DNA of 64,000 bases from Lentzea californiensis (GTDB taxonomy: Bacteria; Actinomycetota; Actinomycetes; Mycobacteriales; Pseudonocardiaceae): assembly GCF_024648825.1 (NCBI RefSeq), contig NZ_JANBBE010000008.1:124001-188000 (forward strand), in the 5' to 3' direction. Shown piece by piece: positions 9,586-17,951 of the stretch. Position 1 is the stretch's first letter, and each line of letters begins with the position of its first letter. The position numbers and the translations under genes were made by a program. The notes under the pieces were generated by a model. That model had not been told where the DNA came from, ran no database searches, and worked only from the letters and a program-made list of their open reading frames with translations.

Positions 9586-10029
9586 TCACACGGGTCCCAC
9601 CAGCGGAAACCTCTCGGCGTGGACAGATTCCGCGCGAGTGAGAGCGCCGGTGTCGACGGGGTTGTCCGAGTGCGAGGCCAGCGAGTCGACGACCGACAGC
9701 ACCGCTGCGATGGCGACGACGACGCCCGCCGCCACCAGCAGGATGCTGCGGACGATCGCACACGGCTCGCGCATGCCGAGTGGGCTTCCGGTCAACGCCG
9801 GCCGCAACACCGGAGCGAACAGGCCGAAGTCGGCCGCGTCGCTCCGGCAGTCTTCGCACCCGGCTAGGTGCCGGGAGAAGCTCACGTGCTGTGCTGGGTC
9901 GAGCACCCCCAGCACATACGCCGCCACATCACCGCACGGCCCTTCCGGGCTCGTGCGGTTCTCGTCGTCGTCCTGATCTCGGTCTGGTCCTGCTCCCGCG
10001 TGCTCGTGATGTGGTTGACGGGTCACCAT
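9586..10029 (-). CDS. Zinc-finger anti-sigma factor (membrane)
   Basis: This is the putative anti-sigma partner of the ECF sigma factor just upstream. An HxxxCxxC zinc motif, seen as HLAGCEDC near residue 54, follows the AAYVLGVLDP helix typical of zf-HC2 anti-sigma factors. One transmembrane segment (SILLVAAGVVVAIAAVLSVV) follows, with a short external tail of about 30 residues, shorter than usual. ATG 10029 has AGGAG with a 6-nt spacer. A GTG at 10032, overlapping the sigma stop, is the alternative start. Regulated release of the sigma factor is inferred from the family. Confidence 0.85.
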   Translation of the reverse strand: MVTRQPHHEHAGAGPDRDQDDDENRTSPEGPCGDVAAYVLGVLDPAQHVSFSRHLAGCEDCRSDAADFGLFAPVLRPALTGSPLGMREPCAIVRSILLVAAGVVVAIAAVLSVVDSLASHSDNPVDTGALTRAESVHAERFPLVGPV

Positions 10030-10031
10030 CA

Positions 10032-10559
10032 CTAGCTCCTGTCCTGCAGTGCCCGGCGGATCGTGTGCATCGCCTTGTACAACCGGGACTTGACGGTTCC
10101 TTCCGGGATGCCGAGAACGATCGCGGCCTCCTTCACCGTTCGACCCATGACATACGTTTCGTAGATCGCTGAACGGTGTTCGTCACTCAATTGGCGTACC
10201 ACATCAGTAATGACCATTACTGAAAGTGTCTGTTCCGTGTCGTCCGGAGATTCGGCGATGTCCGGACGCAACAATTCGACTTCCTGCGGGCGCGCCTGCC
10301 GGCTCCGCCATCCGTCGATCACAATGCGACGAGCCACAGTACAAAGCCAGCCGCGCAACATACCCGGTTCACGAACGAGGTGCGCGGAGTTCTGCCAAGC
10401 CCTGATCAACGTCTCCTGGACGACGTCTTCCGTCCACTGGCGGTCGTAGTTGGTCAGGCACAGGACCTGCGAGAACAACATCCGCTGGAACTGCCCGTAG
10501 AGCAACGTGAGCAATTCTTCGTCCTGGTGGGCTTGTGCGACCTTGCCCTGATCGACCAT
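10032..10559 (-). CDS. ECF RNA polymerase sigma factor (SigL/SigK-like)
   Basis: This 175-aa extracytoplasmic-function sigma factor directs polymerase to stress promoters. Region 2 is visible in DRQWTEDVVQETLIRAWQN and the following RGWLCTVARRIVIDGWRS. Region 4 is QLSDEHRSAIYETYVMGRTV through LGIPEGTVKSRLYKAMHTIR. It is immediately followed by the zf-HC2 anti-sigma gene. An upstream minus-strand motif CGAACC-N16-CGTACC fits autoregulation. A near-identical motif faces the divergent DUF4142 gene. Confidence 0.93.
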   Translation of the reverse strand: MVDQGKVAQAHQDEELLTLLYGQFQRMLFSQVLCLTNYDRQWTEDVVQETLIRAWQNSAHLVREPGMLRGWLCTVARRIVIDGWRSRQARPQEVELLRPDIAESPDDTEQTLSVMVITDVVRQLSDEHRSAIYETYVMGRTVKEAAIVLGIPEGTVKSRLYKAMHTIRRALQDRS

Positions 10560-10677
10560 GAAGCTGACAACCTCCCCAGATATCGGCGACAGGTTCGCTT
10601 CGGGTGGCGGTCCTAGCGACTCGGCGGCCGAGCATGGAATCGCCCAGATACTACATCGTGAACACGAAAACCCCTCG

Positions 10678-10705
10678 GGTACGTAAATCAGGACCGAAAG
10701 GTTCG
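10678..10705 (-). promoter_or_regulatory. Putative ECF autoregulatory promoter
   Basis: On the minus strand, CGAACC (10705-10700) and CGTACC (10683-10678) are separated by 16 bp. The layout matches ECF promoters with a GAAC -35 and CGT -10. It would start transcription about 110 bp upstream of the sigma gene. Confidence 0.55.
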
Positions 10706-10752
10706 CAATTCATTATGTGATGCACGTCACATACATGTCTGAGCATGCCCCG

Positions 10753-10779
10753 TGAACCCCGACCTCACCTGCGCGTATC
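10753..10779 (+). promoter_or_regulatory. Putative ECF promoter of the DUF4142 gene
   Basis: TGAACC (10753-10758) and CGTATC (10774-10779) are separated by 15 bp, about 40 bp before the ATG at 10820. The hexamers mirror those of the divergent sigma promoter. Confidence 0.5.
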
Positions 10780-10819
10780 ACCTTCGAAGGCAGCTCGATC
10801 GCGGGAGGGAACGGGCACT

Positions 10820-12046
10820 ATGCGTTACCGATTGGACACGCTGGGACAGCACGTAGCGCTGTTCACCATCCTGTCTGTCGTATTTCTGGGGGCTTTCATC
10901 GGAGCCGTCCCAGCTAATGCGCAATCGACAGAAGTACAACAGTCAGACCGCTCGTTCATGGTTTCTTTGAGGCAAGCGAACTCTTGGTTGGTGCCGGTGA
11001 GCAAAGAAGCCCCGGCGCGTTCCACGGACACTGGCACAAGTAATGCCGGGCGGGACGTTTTCGAAGGGCATTCACGACTCGACATCGATCTCCTGAAATC
11101 CGCCGAAGGACTGGGGGTGGTTCTGCCGAACGACGTCAGCAGTGAACACCAGTCACTCATCGATGAGATGGCAGGACGCACCGGGGACAACCACGACCGC
11201 GCCTACGCGACGATCGTCCGGCAAGCGCAGGGCGGCCTTCTCGTAATGGCGGTGCAAACGCGAGCGACAACGCAGAACACCACAATTCGTACACTCGCTC
11301 ACCAAGCCTCGCAGATGCTGATTCGTACAATGACGGTCCTGGAGAACACGGGCAAGGCCGACCCGTCCGCATTCGAATTGGTGACCGCCAAGGCACAGGT
11401 GAACGCGGTCCGCGTCATCGGTCAGAACATCGAACCGTCCGACCGTGAATTGCTCGTGCTGCTGACCCGGCATTCGCTGTGGCAGAAACCGGCCAGTCGT
11501 GAGAGCTCCAACCGGGCCCACGACGCGAAGGTCCGCAAGGTCGCGGGCCAGCTCGCCGCCGAGCACACGCAGCTGGCCCAGTCGGTCACGGAGGCCGCCC
11601 GCCAGATCGGCGTGGACCTTCCCTCCGAACCGACGACGGAGCAGAAGTCGTGGGCGAACGCCATCTCGTCCAGCTCGGGCGAGGAACTGGACAGCATGTA
11701 CGCGAACCTGTCCCGCGCCGCCGACGGCTCGCTCATCAACCAGGTCGCCCACGCCCGCGCGACGACCAGGAACGTCCCCGCGCGCATCGCGGCCCAGACC
11801 GCCCTGACCGTCCTGCTCAAGCACATGCTCCTGCTGGAGAGCACCGGCCTGGTGAAGGCGAACTCGCTGCAGATGACCGACATCCCGGCTCTCACCCAGC
11901 CGAAGGCCAGCAGCAGCCCGCCACCGACCGACGACTCGTCCACGAGCGTCGGCTTCCTCACCGGCATCGCCGTCCTGGTGGTCGCCGCCGCGGGCACCCT
12001 CTGGCTGGTACGAGCAGTCGGCCACCACGGAGAACATCGCCGCTGA
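10820..12046 (+). CDS. Secreted or anchored protein with two DUF4142 domains
   Basis: The 408-aa protein begins with a signal sequence (MRYRLDTLGQHVALFTILSV..., with a cleavage-like PANAQS near residue 36). Two related four-helix modules of the DUF4142 type follow. The second contains RKVAGQLAAEHTQLAQSV and a helical LLKHMLLLESTG end. The first is more diverged. A Ser/Pro-rich linker and one C-terminal transmembrane segment (FLTGIAVLVVAAAGTLWLV) complete it. DUF4142 is a ferritin-like fold of unknown role. Divergence from the ECF operon with matching promoters suggests it is part of the sigma regulon. The start ATG 10820 follows GGGAGGGA. Confidence 0.85.
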   Translation: MRYRLDTLGQHVALFTILSVVFLGAFIGAVPANAQSTEVQQSDRSFMVSLRQANSWLVPVSKEAPARSTDTGTSNAGRDVFEGHSRLDIDLLKSAEGLGVVLPNDVSSEHQSLIDEMAGRTGDNHDRAYATIVRQAQGGLLVMAVQTRATTQNTTIRTLAHQASQMLIRTMTVLENTGKADPSAFELVTAKAQVNAVRVIGQNIEPSDRELLVLLTRHSLWQKPASRESSNRAHDAKVRKVAGQLAAEHTQLAQSVTEAARQIGVDLPSEPTTEQKSWANAISSSSGEELDSMYANLSRAADGSLINQVAHARATTRNVPARIAAQTALTVLLKHMLLLESTGLVKANSLQMTDIPALTQPKASSSPPPTDDSSTSVGFLTGIAVLVVAAAGTLWLVRAVGHHGEHRR

Positions 12047-12052
12047 CGCTCA

Positions 12053-12096
12053 CTGACATATCGGCTGCCGCCCTCGCCAACCGATGTGTCAGTGCC
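12053..12096 (+). terminator. Hairpin terminator of the DUF4142 gene
   Basis: CACTGACATATCGG (12053-12066) pairs with CCGATGTGTCAGTG (12083-12096) with one mismatch around a 16-nt loop. It begins 6 bp after the stop codon. The left arm contains ACATATCGG, related to the AT-rich dyads. Confidence 0.65.
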
Positions 12097-12137
12097 CGGC
12101 GGGCCCTCCGCCTGCCCGCCGGACGCATCCGTCGCCC

Positions 12138-12185
12138 CTTAGCAATGGGTCTTTTGACGACGTCGTCAAAAGACCCATTGCTAAG
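12138..12185. repeat. Dispersed palindrome copy 3 (perfect A/A, 48 bp)
   Basis: This is a perfect 24-bp-arm palindrome beginning CTTAGCAATGGGTCTTTTG, with centre GACGACGTCGTC. It lies between the convergent DUF4142 and HD-Pnk genes. It is the best-preserved A-type member of the seven-copy family. Confidence 0.95.
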
Positions 12186-12300
12186 CCACAGGTCAGAGTG
12201 ATGTCAGGTTGACATAATCATGGTGAACGCTCACGCAGCCAGCGACTCGTCGGTTGTAGCGCCGTCCAAGCCAGGCCTCCGAAGGAGGCTCCGCCGGGGC

Positions 12301-13434
12301 TCAAGAACGGGTCGAGGGCAGTGCCGTGTCCACCCGTTCGACGACGTGCGCCTCGGTGGGGTCGACCGCCTCCCACTTGCCGACGAGCCGGTCGATCACG
12401 GTGGCCGGCACCGGCTCCGGGCGGGCGCGGTTGCGAGCGTGGATCACGTTCCTCGGTGCTTCGAGCCCCACCAGGGTGATGCGGGCGCGGTAGTCGGCGG
12501 CGAGGCCGATGCAGCGCTCTCGGAGTTGCTGGGAGATGTTGGTCGCGTTCCAGACGAACCGCTCCCCCGCCCGCAACAACACTCGGGCCTCCTCGAACGC
12601 GGCGGCGGACACAGCGCGCTGGTCACCGTCGGGTGCGATGCCCAGTCGCGAGCGCACCGCGTCGAGGCTCACCACCGGCCAGCCCGGCCGGTGGGTGGCG
12701 ATCCAGTGGTCCTTGCCGACGCCCGGCAGGCCGGACAGCACCGTCACCTCGACGCGCGTGTCGTCGTAGGCGGCGTAGCCGGGGTCCCGGCCGGGCGTGC
12801 GGAAGTACTGGAACCGGGCGTGGCCGGACGGGAAGGCACGCGGCCGGTCCAGGCAGTCGCGTTCGCGGCAGTACTCCTCGAACAGCGCGATGTTCTCCAG
12901 CACCGAGTCGGCGTCGCCGCAGACCCGGCCGAGGATGTCGGCGCGGGCGAGCGTCGCCAGGTCGTCGTTGCGCGCGAGCAGGCTCACCCGGAACGCGATG
13001 CGGTCGAGGTCGGGGCGTTCCAGCGCCCAGAACGGCACCTGGTGGTGCCGCACCAGCGCGGCGACGTGCTCGCGCCAGGCGATCGGGCGTCCCATCTCCC
13101 ACAACAGCTTGCGCGCCAGCAGGTCTCCCGCGCGGGAGTGTCCGTGCGCGGTGACGCGGCCGTCAGCGATCTGCGTGCGGAACGGCTTCGCGGCGTCGTG
13201 CAGCAGCACCGTCGCGAACAGGCGCACTCGGTCCGCCTCGGGACGCGACCACCATTCGGGCAGCGACACCAAGGCCTCGCACGCCATCCGGGTGTGCGTG
13301 GCGACGTCACCCTCGGCGTGGTGCACGGGGTCCTGCGGCACGCCTTCGAGTGCGCGCACCCACGGGAACGCCGAGCGCACGGCGTCCCAGTCGAGAGTCC
13401 ACTGTGGTCCAGTGGGGCAGAGTTGTTCAAACAC
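12301..13434 (-). CDS. HD-Pnk: HD phosphoesterase fused to polynucleotide 5'-kinase
   Basis: This is a predicted end-healing enzyme. The N-terminal HD domain (His38-39, His79-Asp80 in LLHDAAKP, GHS at 98-100, RHH at 129-131) resembles 2',3'-phosphoesterases. The C-terminal P-loop kinase (LSGLPGVGKDHW at 233-244, SLDAVRSRL, FVWNATNIS) resembles 5'-OH polynucleotide kinases. This is the architecture described for Runella HD-Pnk. The GTG at 13434 was chosen because it overlaps the ligase stop (GTGTTTGA). The upstream 75 residues of the open frame are an antisense-like Arg/Ser-rich shadow. The length is 377 aa. Confidence 0.85.
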   Translation of the reverse strand: MFEQLCPTGPQWTLDWDAVRSAFPWVRALEGVPQDPVHHAEGDVATHTRMACEALVSLPEWWSRPEADRVRLFATVLLHDAAKPFRTQIADGRVTAHGHSRAGDLLARKLLWEMGRPIAWREHVAALVRHHQVPFWALERPDLDRIAFRVSLLARNDDLATLARADILGRVCGDADSVLENIALFEEYCRERDCLDRPRAFPSGHARFQYFRTPGRDPGYAAYDDTRVEVTVLSGLPGVGKDHWIATHRPGWPVVSLDAVRSRLGIAPDGDQRAVSAAAFEEARVLLRAGERFVWNATNISQQLRERCIGLAADYRARITLVGLEAPRNVIHARNRARPEPVPATVIDRLVGKWEAVDPTEAHVVERVDTALPSTRS

Positions 13435-14194
13435 GGGCCACCACCTGGTTCGGCAGGATCGGGCGGTCCTGCCAGTGGCTGCCCGAGTCCAGCACGGCGG
13501 TGTGGAACGTCGGCCGCACCCACTTGTAGCGCTCGACCGTGCGCCCGCCCTCCTCCACCTTGATGTAGAGGCCTTCCATGTCGTCGTCCGAATCCGTTTC
13601 CGCGACGACGACTTCCGGGTTCTGCCCCGCCGCCCGCGCCGCGTCGACCAGCGCGTCACGCCACCGAAGGGTGCGGCACGTGGACGGCCCGAGCAACGCG
13701 ATCAGGTCCCTCAAGCGGCGCAACGGCCCCTCGTGCAGCACCGGCACGGACACCACCGGCGTACCCGAGAGCACGCGACGGCGTTCCGGTGTGGACAGGA
13801 ACTCACCGGTCGTCCGGTCGAGCAGGTCGAACTCGCAGAAGTGGTGCGGCAGCGCGTCGTAGAACACGGTGTGCTTGGCGTACAACCATTCCCCGTAGAG
13901 CACGTACCGCGTGCCGAGCCGCTCCCACAGCACGCCCTGGTGCGTCGCGGCCCACGCCTTCAGCGGCGCGAACTGCCGTTCTCTCGGCCCGCCTGCCAGG
14001 AAATGGCCGCGTGACTGGAGTTTCAGCACACCGGCGGAGTCGAAGCTGATGCCCGCGTTGGCACCGTCGAGCTTCTCCTCGACGACGAGGTGCCGCCCCG
14101 CGATCGCGCGGAACGGCACCTGGTCGAGGTCCTCGTCGCCTGGTTGCAGGCGCGAGCCCTCGAGGTGGGGCGTTCGCGGGTACTTGCGCAACAT
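13427..14194 (-). CDS. RNA ligase family protein (Rnl2-like nucleotidyltransferase)
   Basis: This 255-aa ATP-dependent ligase-like protein carries motif I EEKLDGANAG, with the adenylated Lys at about 41. Other elements are YGEWLYAKH, an EGLYIKVEEG motif IV near 200, and a motif V-like RYKWVRPTF. It forms an operon with HD-Pnk: their coding regions overlap by 8 bp. Together they provide 3'-end healing, 5' phosphorylation and strand sealing. The physiological substrate (cleaved tRNA or other broken RNA) is inferred. Confidence 0.87.
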   Translation of the reverse strand: MLRKYPRTPHLEGSRLQPGDEDLDQVPFRAIAGRHLVVEEKLDGANAGISFDSAGVLKLQSRGHFLAGGPRERQFAPLKAWAATHQGVLWERLGTRYVLYGEWLYAKHTVFYDALPHHFCEFDLLDRTTGEFLSTPERRRVLSGTPVVSVPVLHEGPLRRLRDLIALLGPSTCRTLRWRDALVDAARAAGQNPEVVVAETDSDDDMEGLYIKVEEGGRTVERYKWVRPTFHTAVLDSGSHWQDRPILPNQVVARV

Positions 14195-14236
14195 GCCCCG
14201 ATTTGTATCCCGTCCGTGCGCCCGCGAGCGAACGGT

Positions 14237-14989
14237 TTACGCCTGGCCGACGAACGCAGCCTTGTCGGAGTTGAAGGTCGGCTCGAACACGAGCTGCATC
14301 TCACCGGGCTGCGCACCGACCGAGTACGCGACGTGGAAGGTGTAGGCCTTGCCCGGCAGGACGGTCGCCGAGTCGAACGTGCTGTCGCAGCCGCCGCTGG
14401 AGTCGAACACCATCTGGGCCTTCTGCCCGTTGAACTGCGCGTCGGTGCCGATCGACATCAACGCGGTCTCGAACGCGGCGCTCGTCCCGTTGGTGATGGT
14501 GATCTCGAACTTCACCGCACGGGCGATGTTCTGCGGTGCCGAGAACTGGCCGGGCGTGCACGCGACCGGCGCGGCGACGTCGACCGACAGGCCGTTCGCC
14601 CACGAGTACCGCTTGCCCCAGGTCGGGTTCTGGGCGAGCGCCTCCTGCTTCGGGGTCTGCCCGGCATCGACGACCTGTCCCTGGTTGGTGGTGCCGTCGA
14701 GGATCTCGACCGCGGCCTGCGTCGCCATCACGGTGAAGGTGATGGCCGCGACGCACAGGACGACGCCGATGATCGCCAGGATCCTGCGGGTGCCGAACAA
14801 CGCGATGACGCCGAGCACGATCCCGACGGACGCCGCGATGGCGGTGAGGATGTTCAGGAAGATGACCCACGAGCAGACGACGCCGACGATCCCGAGGATC
14901 ACCGCTGTCCAAGCGAGCGCACCGAACTTCGTGGGCTTCTGAGGTGCGATCGGATGCTCGGCGTAGACGGGCGGCGTCGGATAGGTCAT
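14237..14989 (-). CDS. Membrane protein with DUF4352-like extracellular domain
   Basis: The 250-aa protein has a Pro-rich cytoplasmic N-terminus and three hydrophobic segments at about residues 22-100 (AWTAVILGIVGVVCSWVIF, ILTAIAASVGIVLGVIALF, ILAIIGVVLCVAAITF). An external beta-rich domain resembling DUF4352 follows (ITITNGTSAAFETALMS, PGKAYTFHVAYSV, MQLVFEP). ATG 14989 has a GGGAG site 6 nt upstream. DUF4352 proteins are usually surface-exposed or lipoprotein-like with unknown function. It is monocistronic and divergent from the protease gene. Confidence 0.8.
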   Translation of the reverse strand: MTYPTPPVYAEHPIAPQKPTKFGALAWTAVILGIVGVVCSWVIFLNILTAIAASVGIVLGVIALFGTRRILAIIGVVLCVAAITFTVMATQAAVEILDGTTNQGQVVDAGQTPKQEALAQNPTWGKRYSWANGLSVDVAAPVACTPGQFSAPQNIARAVKFEITITNGTSAAFETALMSIGTDAQFNGQKAQMVFDSSGGCDSTFDSATVLPGKAYTFHVAYSVGAQPGEMQLVFEPTFNSDKAAFVGQA

Positions 14990-15134
14990 GAAGGCTCCCG
15001 GCGGTTGCGATGTGTGACCACGACGTCGATCGGTCCGCTTCACCCGTTAGCCCCACCCGATTGCATCACCCGATCGAGTTACGAACGGCCAGTCGGCTGA
15101 CTCCTGAAGGTAGCCGAGTGGCTACGATCCGTAC

Positions 15135-15935
15135 ATGGCACGACGACTCGCCACAACCCTGCTGACCGTGATCGCCGCACTGGGAGTGGCAACGCCGCCC
15201 GCGCAGGCCGCCGTCGACTTCACCGGCACGGTGAAACTCAGCAACTGCTCCGGATCGCTTGTCCGTCTGCCGGGTTCGCGCCCCGCGGACAAGGCGCTCG
15301 TGCTCACCAACGGGCACTGCGTCGAGCTCATGAAGGCGGGACAGGTGCACGTCGACCAGCCCGCGGACCGGACGTTCAAGCTGCTCGACGGTTCCGGCGC
15401 GGAGATCTCGACGCTGCAGAGCACCCGACTCGTCTACGCGACGATGACCGGCACCGACGCCGCGTTCTACCGCCTCGACAAGACGTATCAGCAGATCCAG
15501 CGGCAGCACGGTGTCCGCGCGCTCGAACTGTCGGCCACGCGTCCCGTCGCCAAGGCGGAGATCCGGATCGCCTCCGGCTACTGGAAGAAGATCTACTCCT
15601 GCCGGATCGACGGATTCGTCCACCAGGTCAAGGAAGCGAGCTGGACCTGGCACGACTCGCTGCGCTACACGCCGTCGTGCGACACCATCGGCGGCACGTC
15701 GGGCTCGCCGATCATCGACGACGCGAGCGGCAAGGTCGTGGGCGTCAACAACACCGGCAACGAGAGCGGCGGGCGCTGCACGATGAACAACCCGTGCGAG
15801 GTCGACGCCGGCGGCAAGATCACCGTACGCAAGGGCACCAACTACGGCCAGCAGACCTTTGGTTTCGTAGCCTGCTTCGGCCCCGGCACCGAGCTGAGCC
15901 TGTCGCTTCCCGGCTGCGAGGTCGCGAAGCCCTGA
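15135..15935 (+). CDS. Secreted trypsin-like serine protease
   Basis: This exported endopeptidase is predicted from a signal peptide (MARRLATTLLTVIAALGVATPPAQAA). A chymotrypsin-fold triad follows: His in LTNGHC, Asp in GTDAAFYRL and Ser in GGTSGSPII. Paired Cys residues (SCRID / SCDTI and a C-terminal pair) suggest disulfides. It is 266 aa long with no obvious propeptide. An excellent terminator follows immediately. Substrates are unknown; nutrient scavenging is the simplest role. Confidence 0.9.
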   Translation: MARRLATTLLTVIAALGVATPPAQAAVDFTGTVKLSNCSGSLVRLPGSRPADKALVLTNGHCVELMKAGQVHVDQPADRTFKLLDGSGAEISTLQSTRLVYATMTGTDAAFYRLDKTYQQIQRQHGVRALELSATRPVAKAEIRIASGYWKKIYSCRIDGFVHQVKEASWTWHDSLRYTPSCDTIGGTSGSPIIDDASGKVVGVNNTGNESGGRCTMNNPCEVDAGGKITVRKGTNYGQQTFGFVACFGPGTELSLSLPGCEVAKP

Positions 15936-15938
15936 ACG

Positions 15939-15980
15939 CGAAGAAGCCGGGACGCCCCTGCCCGCGTCCCGGCTTCTTCG
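15939..15980. terminator. Bidirectional intrinsic terminator
   Basis: A 17-bp perfect stem, CGAAGAAGCCGGGACGC (15939-15955) with its complement at 15964-15980, has an 8-nt loop and ends in TCTTTCCC. It separates the convergent protease and hydrolase genes by only 54 bp. Confidence 0.9.
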
Positions 15981-15989
15981 TCTTTCCCA

Positions 15990-16790
15990 CTACCGCGCGG
16001 CGCGCACGATCAGGTCGGCCACGGTGTCCGGGTGCGACACGGCCACCGAGTGCGAGGCTTCCTTGACCTCGACGACCGCACGGCCGTGGGCGCGCTCGGC
16101 CATCCACTTCTGCGCGGCGATCGGGATGTTCTTGTCCTTGCCCGCCACCACGAAGTACGACGGAACGGCGTGCCACGCGGGCTCGCCGGCCTTCTCGGTC
16201 AGCGCGGTGTCGTTGATCGGTCGCTGTGTCGCCGCCGCCAGCGTCGCGTCCTTGCGGGACACGTCAGCCGCGAACTGCTGCCAGTACTTGTCCTGCTGGA
16301 TCGTCAGGTCCTTGCTGCCGTCACCGATGTCGATGGTGGACAGCGTGTCTCCGAGGGTGCTGCCGGGGAACTTGTTCGACAGTTCGAGGGCGCTCTCGCC
16401 CTTCTCCGGTGCGAACGCCGCGACGTAGATGAGCGACTTCACGTTCGGGTTGCCGAGCGCCGCGGCCGACTGGACCATGCCGCCGTAGGAGTGTCCGGCG
16501 AGGACGATCGGCCCCTCGATGGAGGCGAGCACCTGGCGCAGGTAGTTCGCGTCACCGGTGACGGACCTGAGCGGGTTCGCCACCGCCACGACCGGGAATC
16601 CCTTGCGCTGCAGGCGTTCCACGACACCGTTCCAGCTGGACGCGTCCGCGAACGCGCCGTGCACCAGCACGATGGTCGGCTTCTTGGTGCCCTGCTTCTG
16701 CGTGTCCTCCGCCGCACCGGCACCGGACGGAACAACGGCGGCCATCGCCAGGAGCGTCCCCAGAACCGCGAACACCTTGCGAACTCGCAT
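15990..16790 (-). CDS. Secreted alpha/beta hydrolase
   Basis: This alpha/beta-fold hydrolase has a signal peptide (MRVRKVFAVLGTLLAMAAVV...GAGA). An oxyanion HGAFADASSWN motif, nucleophile GHSYGGM, acid residue region FVVAGKDKNIP and catalytic His in EASHSVAVSHPD follow. The length is 266 aa from ATG 16790; an ATG 24 bp earlier would disrupt the signal peptide start. It resembles the small esterase/salicylate-esterase-like group. The substrate is unknown. It lies downstream of the OhrR-like regulator on the same strand. Confidence 0.87.
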   Translation of the reverse strand: MRVRKVFAVLGTLLAMAAVVPSGAGAAEDTQKQGTKKPTIVLVHGAFADASSWNGVVERLQRKGFPVVAVANPLRSVTGDANYLRQVLASIEGPIVLAGHSYGGMVQSAAALGNPNVKSLIYVAAFAPEKGESALELSNKFPGSTLGDTLSTIDIGDGSKDLTIQQDKYWQQFAADVSRKDATLAAATQRPINDTALTEKAGEPAWHAVPSYFVVAGKDKNIPIAAQKWMAERAHGRAVVEVKEASHSVAVSHPDTVADLIVRAAR

Positions 16791-16898
16791 TGGTCTCTCA
16801 CTCTCGTCGGCCACCGTGGCGGTGGTTCATCGCGCTCGATTAGGTCGTGCACGATGTAAGTTACCCGACGAGTTACCTCGCACGCGATGTGTTTCAGC

Positions 16899-17354
16899 TC
16901 ACTGACGCTCTGCGCCGTGCTTCACCCGGTTCAGCGCCCTGCGGAGAATGGTGATCTCCTCGAGGGTCATGCCGAGCGCCTTGCCGAGCTGGTTGAACAT
17001 CTCGGCGCCGATCCACCGCAGGTCACGGCCCTTGTCCGTGAGCTGGACGAGCACGGAACGCTCGTCGTCGGGGTGCGTGACGCGCACCAGCAGACCGCTC
17101 TTCTCGAGCCGCTTGATCAACGGCGAGAGCGTGCTGTACTCCAGGTCGAGCTCGTGCACGAGCTCCCGGATCGGCCTCGAGTCCTTCTCCCACAACAGCA
17201 GCATCACCAGGAACTGCGGATAGGTGATGCCCGCCTTGTCGAGGATCGGGCGGTAGAAGCCGGTGACCGCTCGCGACGTCGTGTAGAGGTCGAAGCAGAG
17301 CAGGTCGGAGACCGTGGGGGTCACGACTGACGGCGCGTCGGGAGTAGTGCTCAC
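16899..17354 (-). CDS. ohrR: MarR-family, OhrR-like redox-sensing repressor
   Basis: This 151-aa winged-helix regulator strongly resembles OhrR. The reactive Cys lies in DLLCFDLYTTSRAVT, followed by the family-typical ITYPQFLVMLLLWEKD, the recognition helix region LEYSTLSPLIKRLEKSGL and wing DDERSVLVQLT. OhrR normally represses a peroxiredoxin (ohr), but no ohr is adjacent here. The next gene is the secreted hydrolase, 108 bp downstream. GTG 17354 is preferred to a TTG at 17378. Confidence 0.8.
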   Translation of the reverse strand: MSTTPDAPSVVTPTVSDLLCFDLYTTSRAVTGFYRPILDKAGITYPQFLVMLLLWEKDSRPIRELVHELDLEYSTLSPLIKRLEKSGLLVRVTHPDDERSVLVQLTDKGRDLRWIGAEMFNQLGKALGMTLEEITILRRALNRVKHGAERQ

Positions 17355-17430
17355 GCTTTTCAGGCTACTCGGAGCCAACCACCCAAGCGGCGTGATCGGT
17401 TACGGCACCTCGAACGGGACCGGCCCTGGC

Positions 17431-17940
17431 CTACGACCAGGGCTCGTCCATCGCCGAGGCCTCGGCCCCCGCGGCGCGCAGTTCGTCGCGCACCACGCGA
17501 TAGGCGAGGCCTTCCGCATAACCCTTGCGCGCCAACGCACCTACGAGACGGCGGATCTTCGTCGTCTCGTCTACGCCGGACAGGGTGCGCAGACGTTTGC
17601 GGACGAGCTCGCGGGCACGTTCTTCCTCGGCCTCGCTGTCGACCGCGGCGACGGCCTCGGCCACCACCTCGTCCGCCACGCCCTTGCGGCGCAGTTCCAT
17701 GACCAGGGCGCGACGGCCCAGGCCGTTGTACGTGTGACGGGAACGCACCCACATCTCGGCGAACTGCGCGTCGTCGATCAGGCCGGCGCGGTCGAACTTG
17801 CCGAGAACGACCTCGGCCACACCGGGACTGATCTCCTTGCGCAGCAGGGCGTCGTACAGCTCCTGCCGGGAGCGGGCCCGAGCGGTGAGCAGCGCGTAGC
17901 AGATGTCCCGCGCTTTGCGCTGCTCCTCAGCCTCGTCCAA
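17431..17940 (-). CDS. recX: RecX, regulator of RecA
   Basis: This 169-aa protein binds RecA filaments and limits recombinase activity. The RecX helical repeats are visible in CYALLTARARSRQELYDALL, GLIDDAQFAEMWVRSR, LRRKGV and RRLVGALARKGY. It starts with TTG at 17940, 11 bp past the recA stop, in the usual recA-recX operon, so it should be SOS-induced with recA. Confidence 0.93.
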   Translation of the reverse strand: MDEAEEQRKARDICYALLTARARSRQELYDALLRKEISPGVAEVVLGKFDRAGLIDDAQFAEMWVRSRHTYNGLGRRALVMELRRKGVADEVVAEAVAAVDSEAEEERARELVRKRLRTLSGVDETTKIRRLVGALARKGYAEGLAYRVVRDELRAAGAEASAMDEPWS

Positions 17941-17951
17941 CCCTCACGACC

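Noticed and set aside
12220-13563. Plus-strand frame with a nearby TTGACA-like hexamer
   Set aside because: It is antisense to HD-Pnk with no domain signal. The hexamer alone is not enough to call a promoter.
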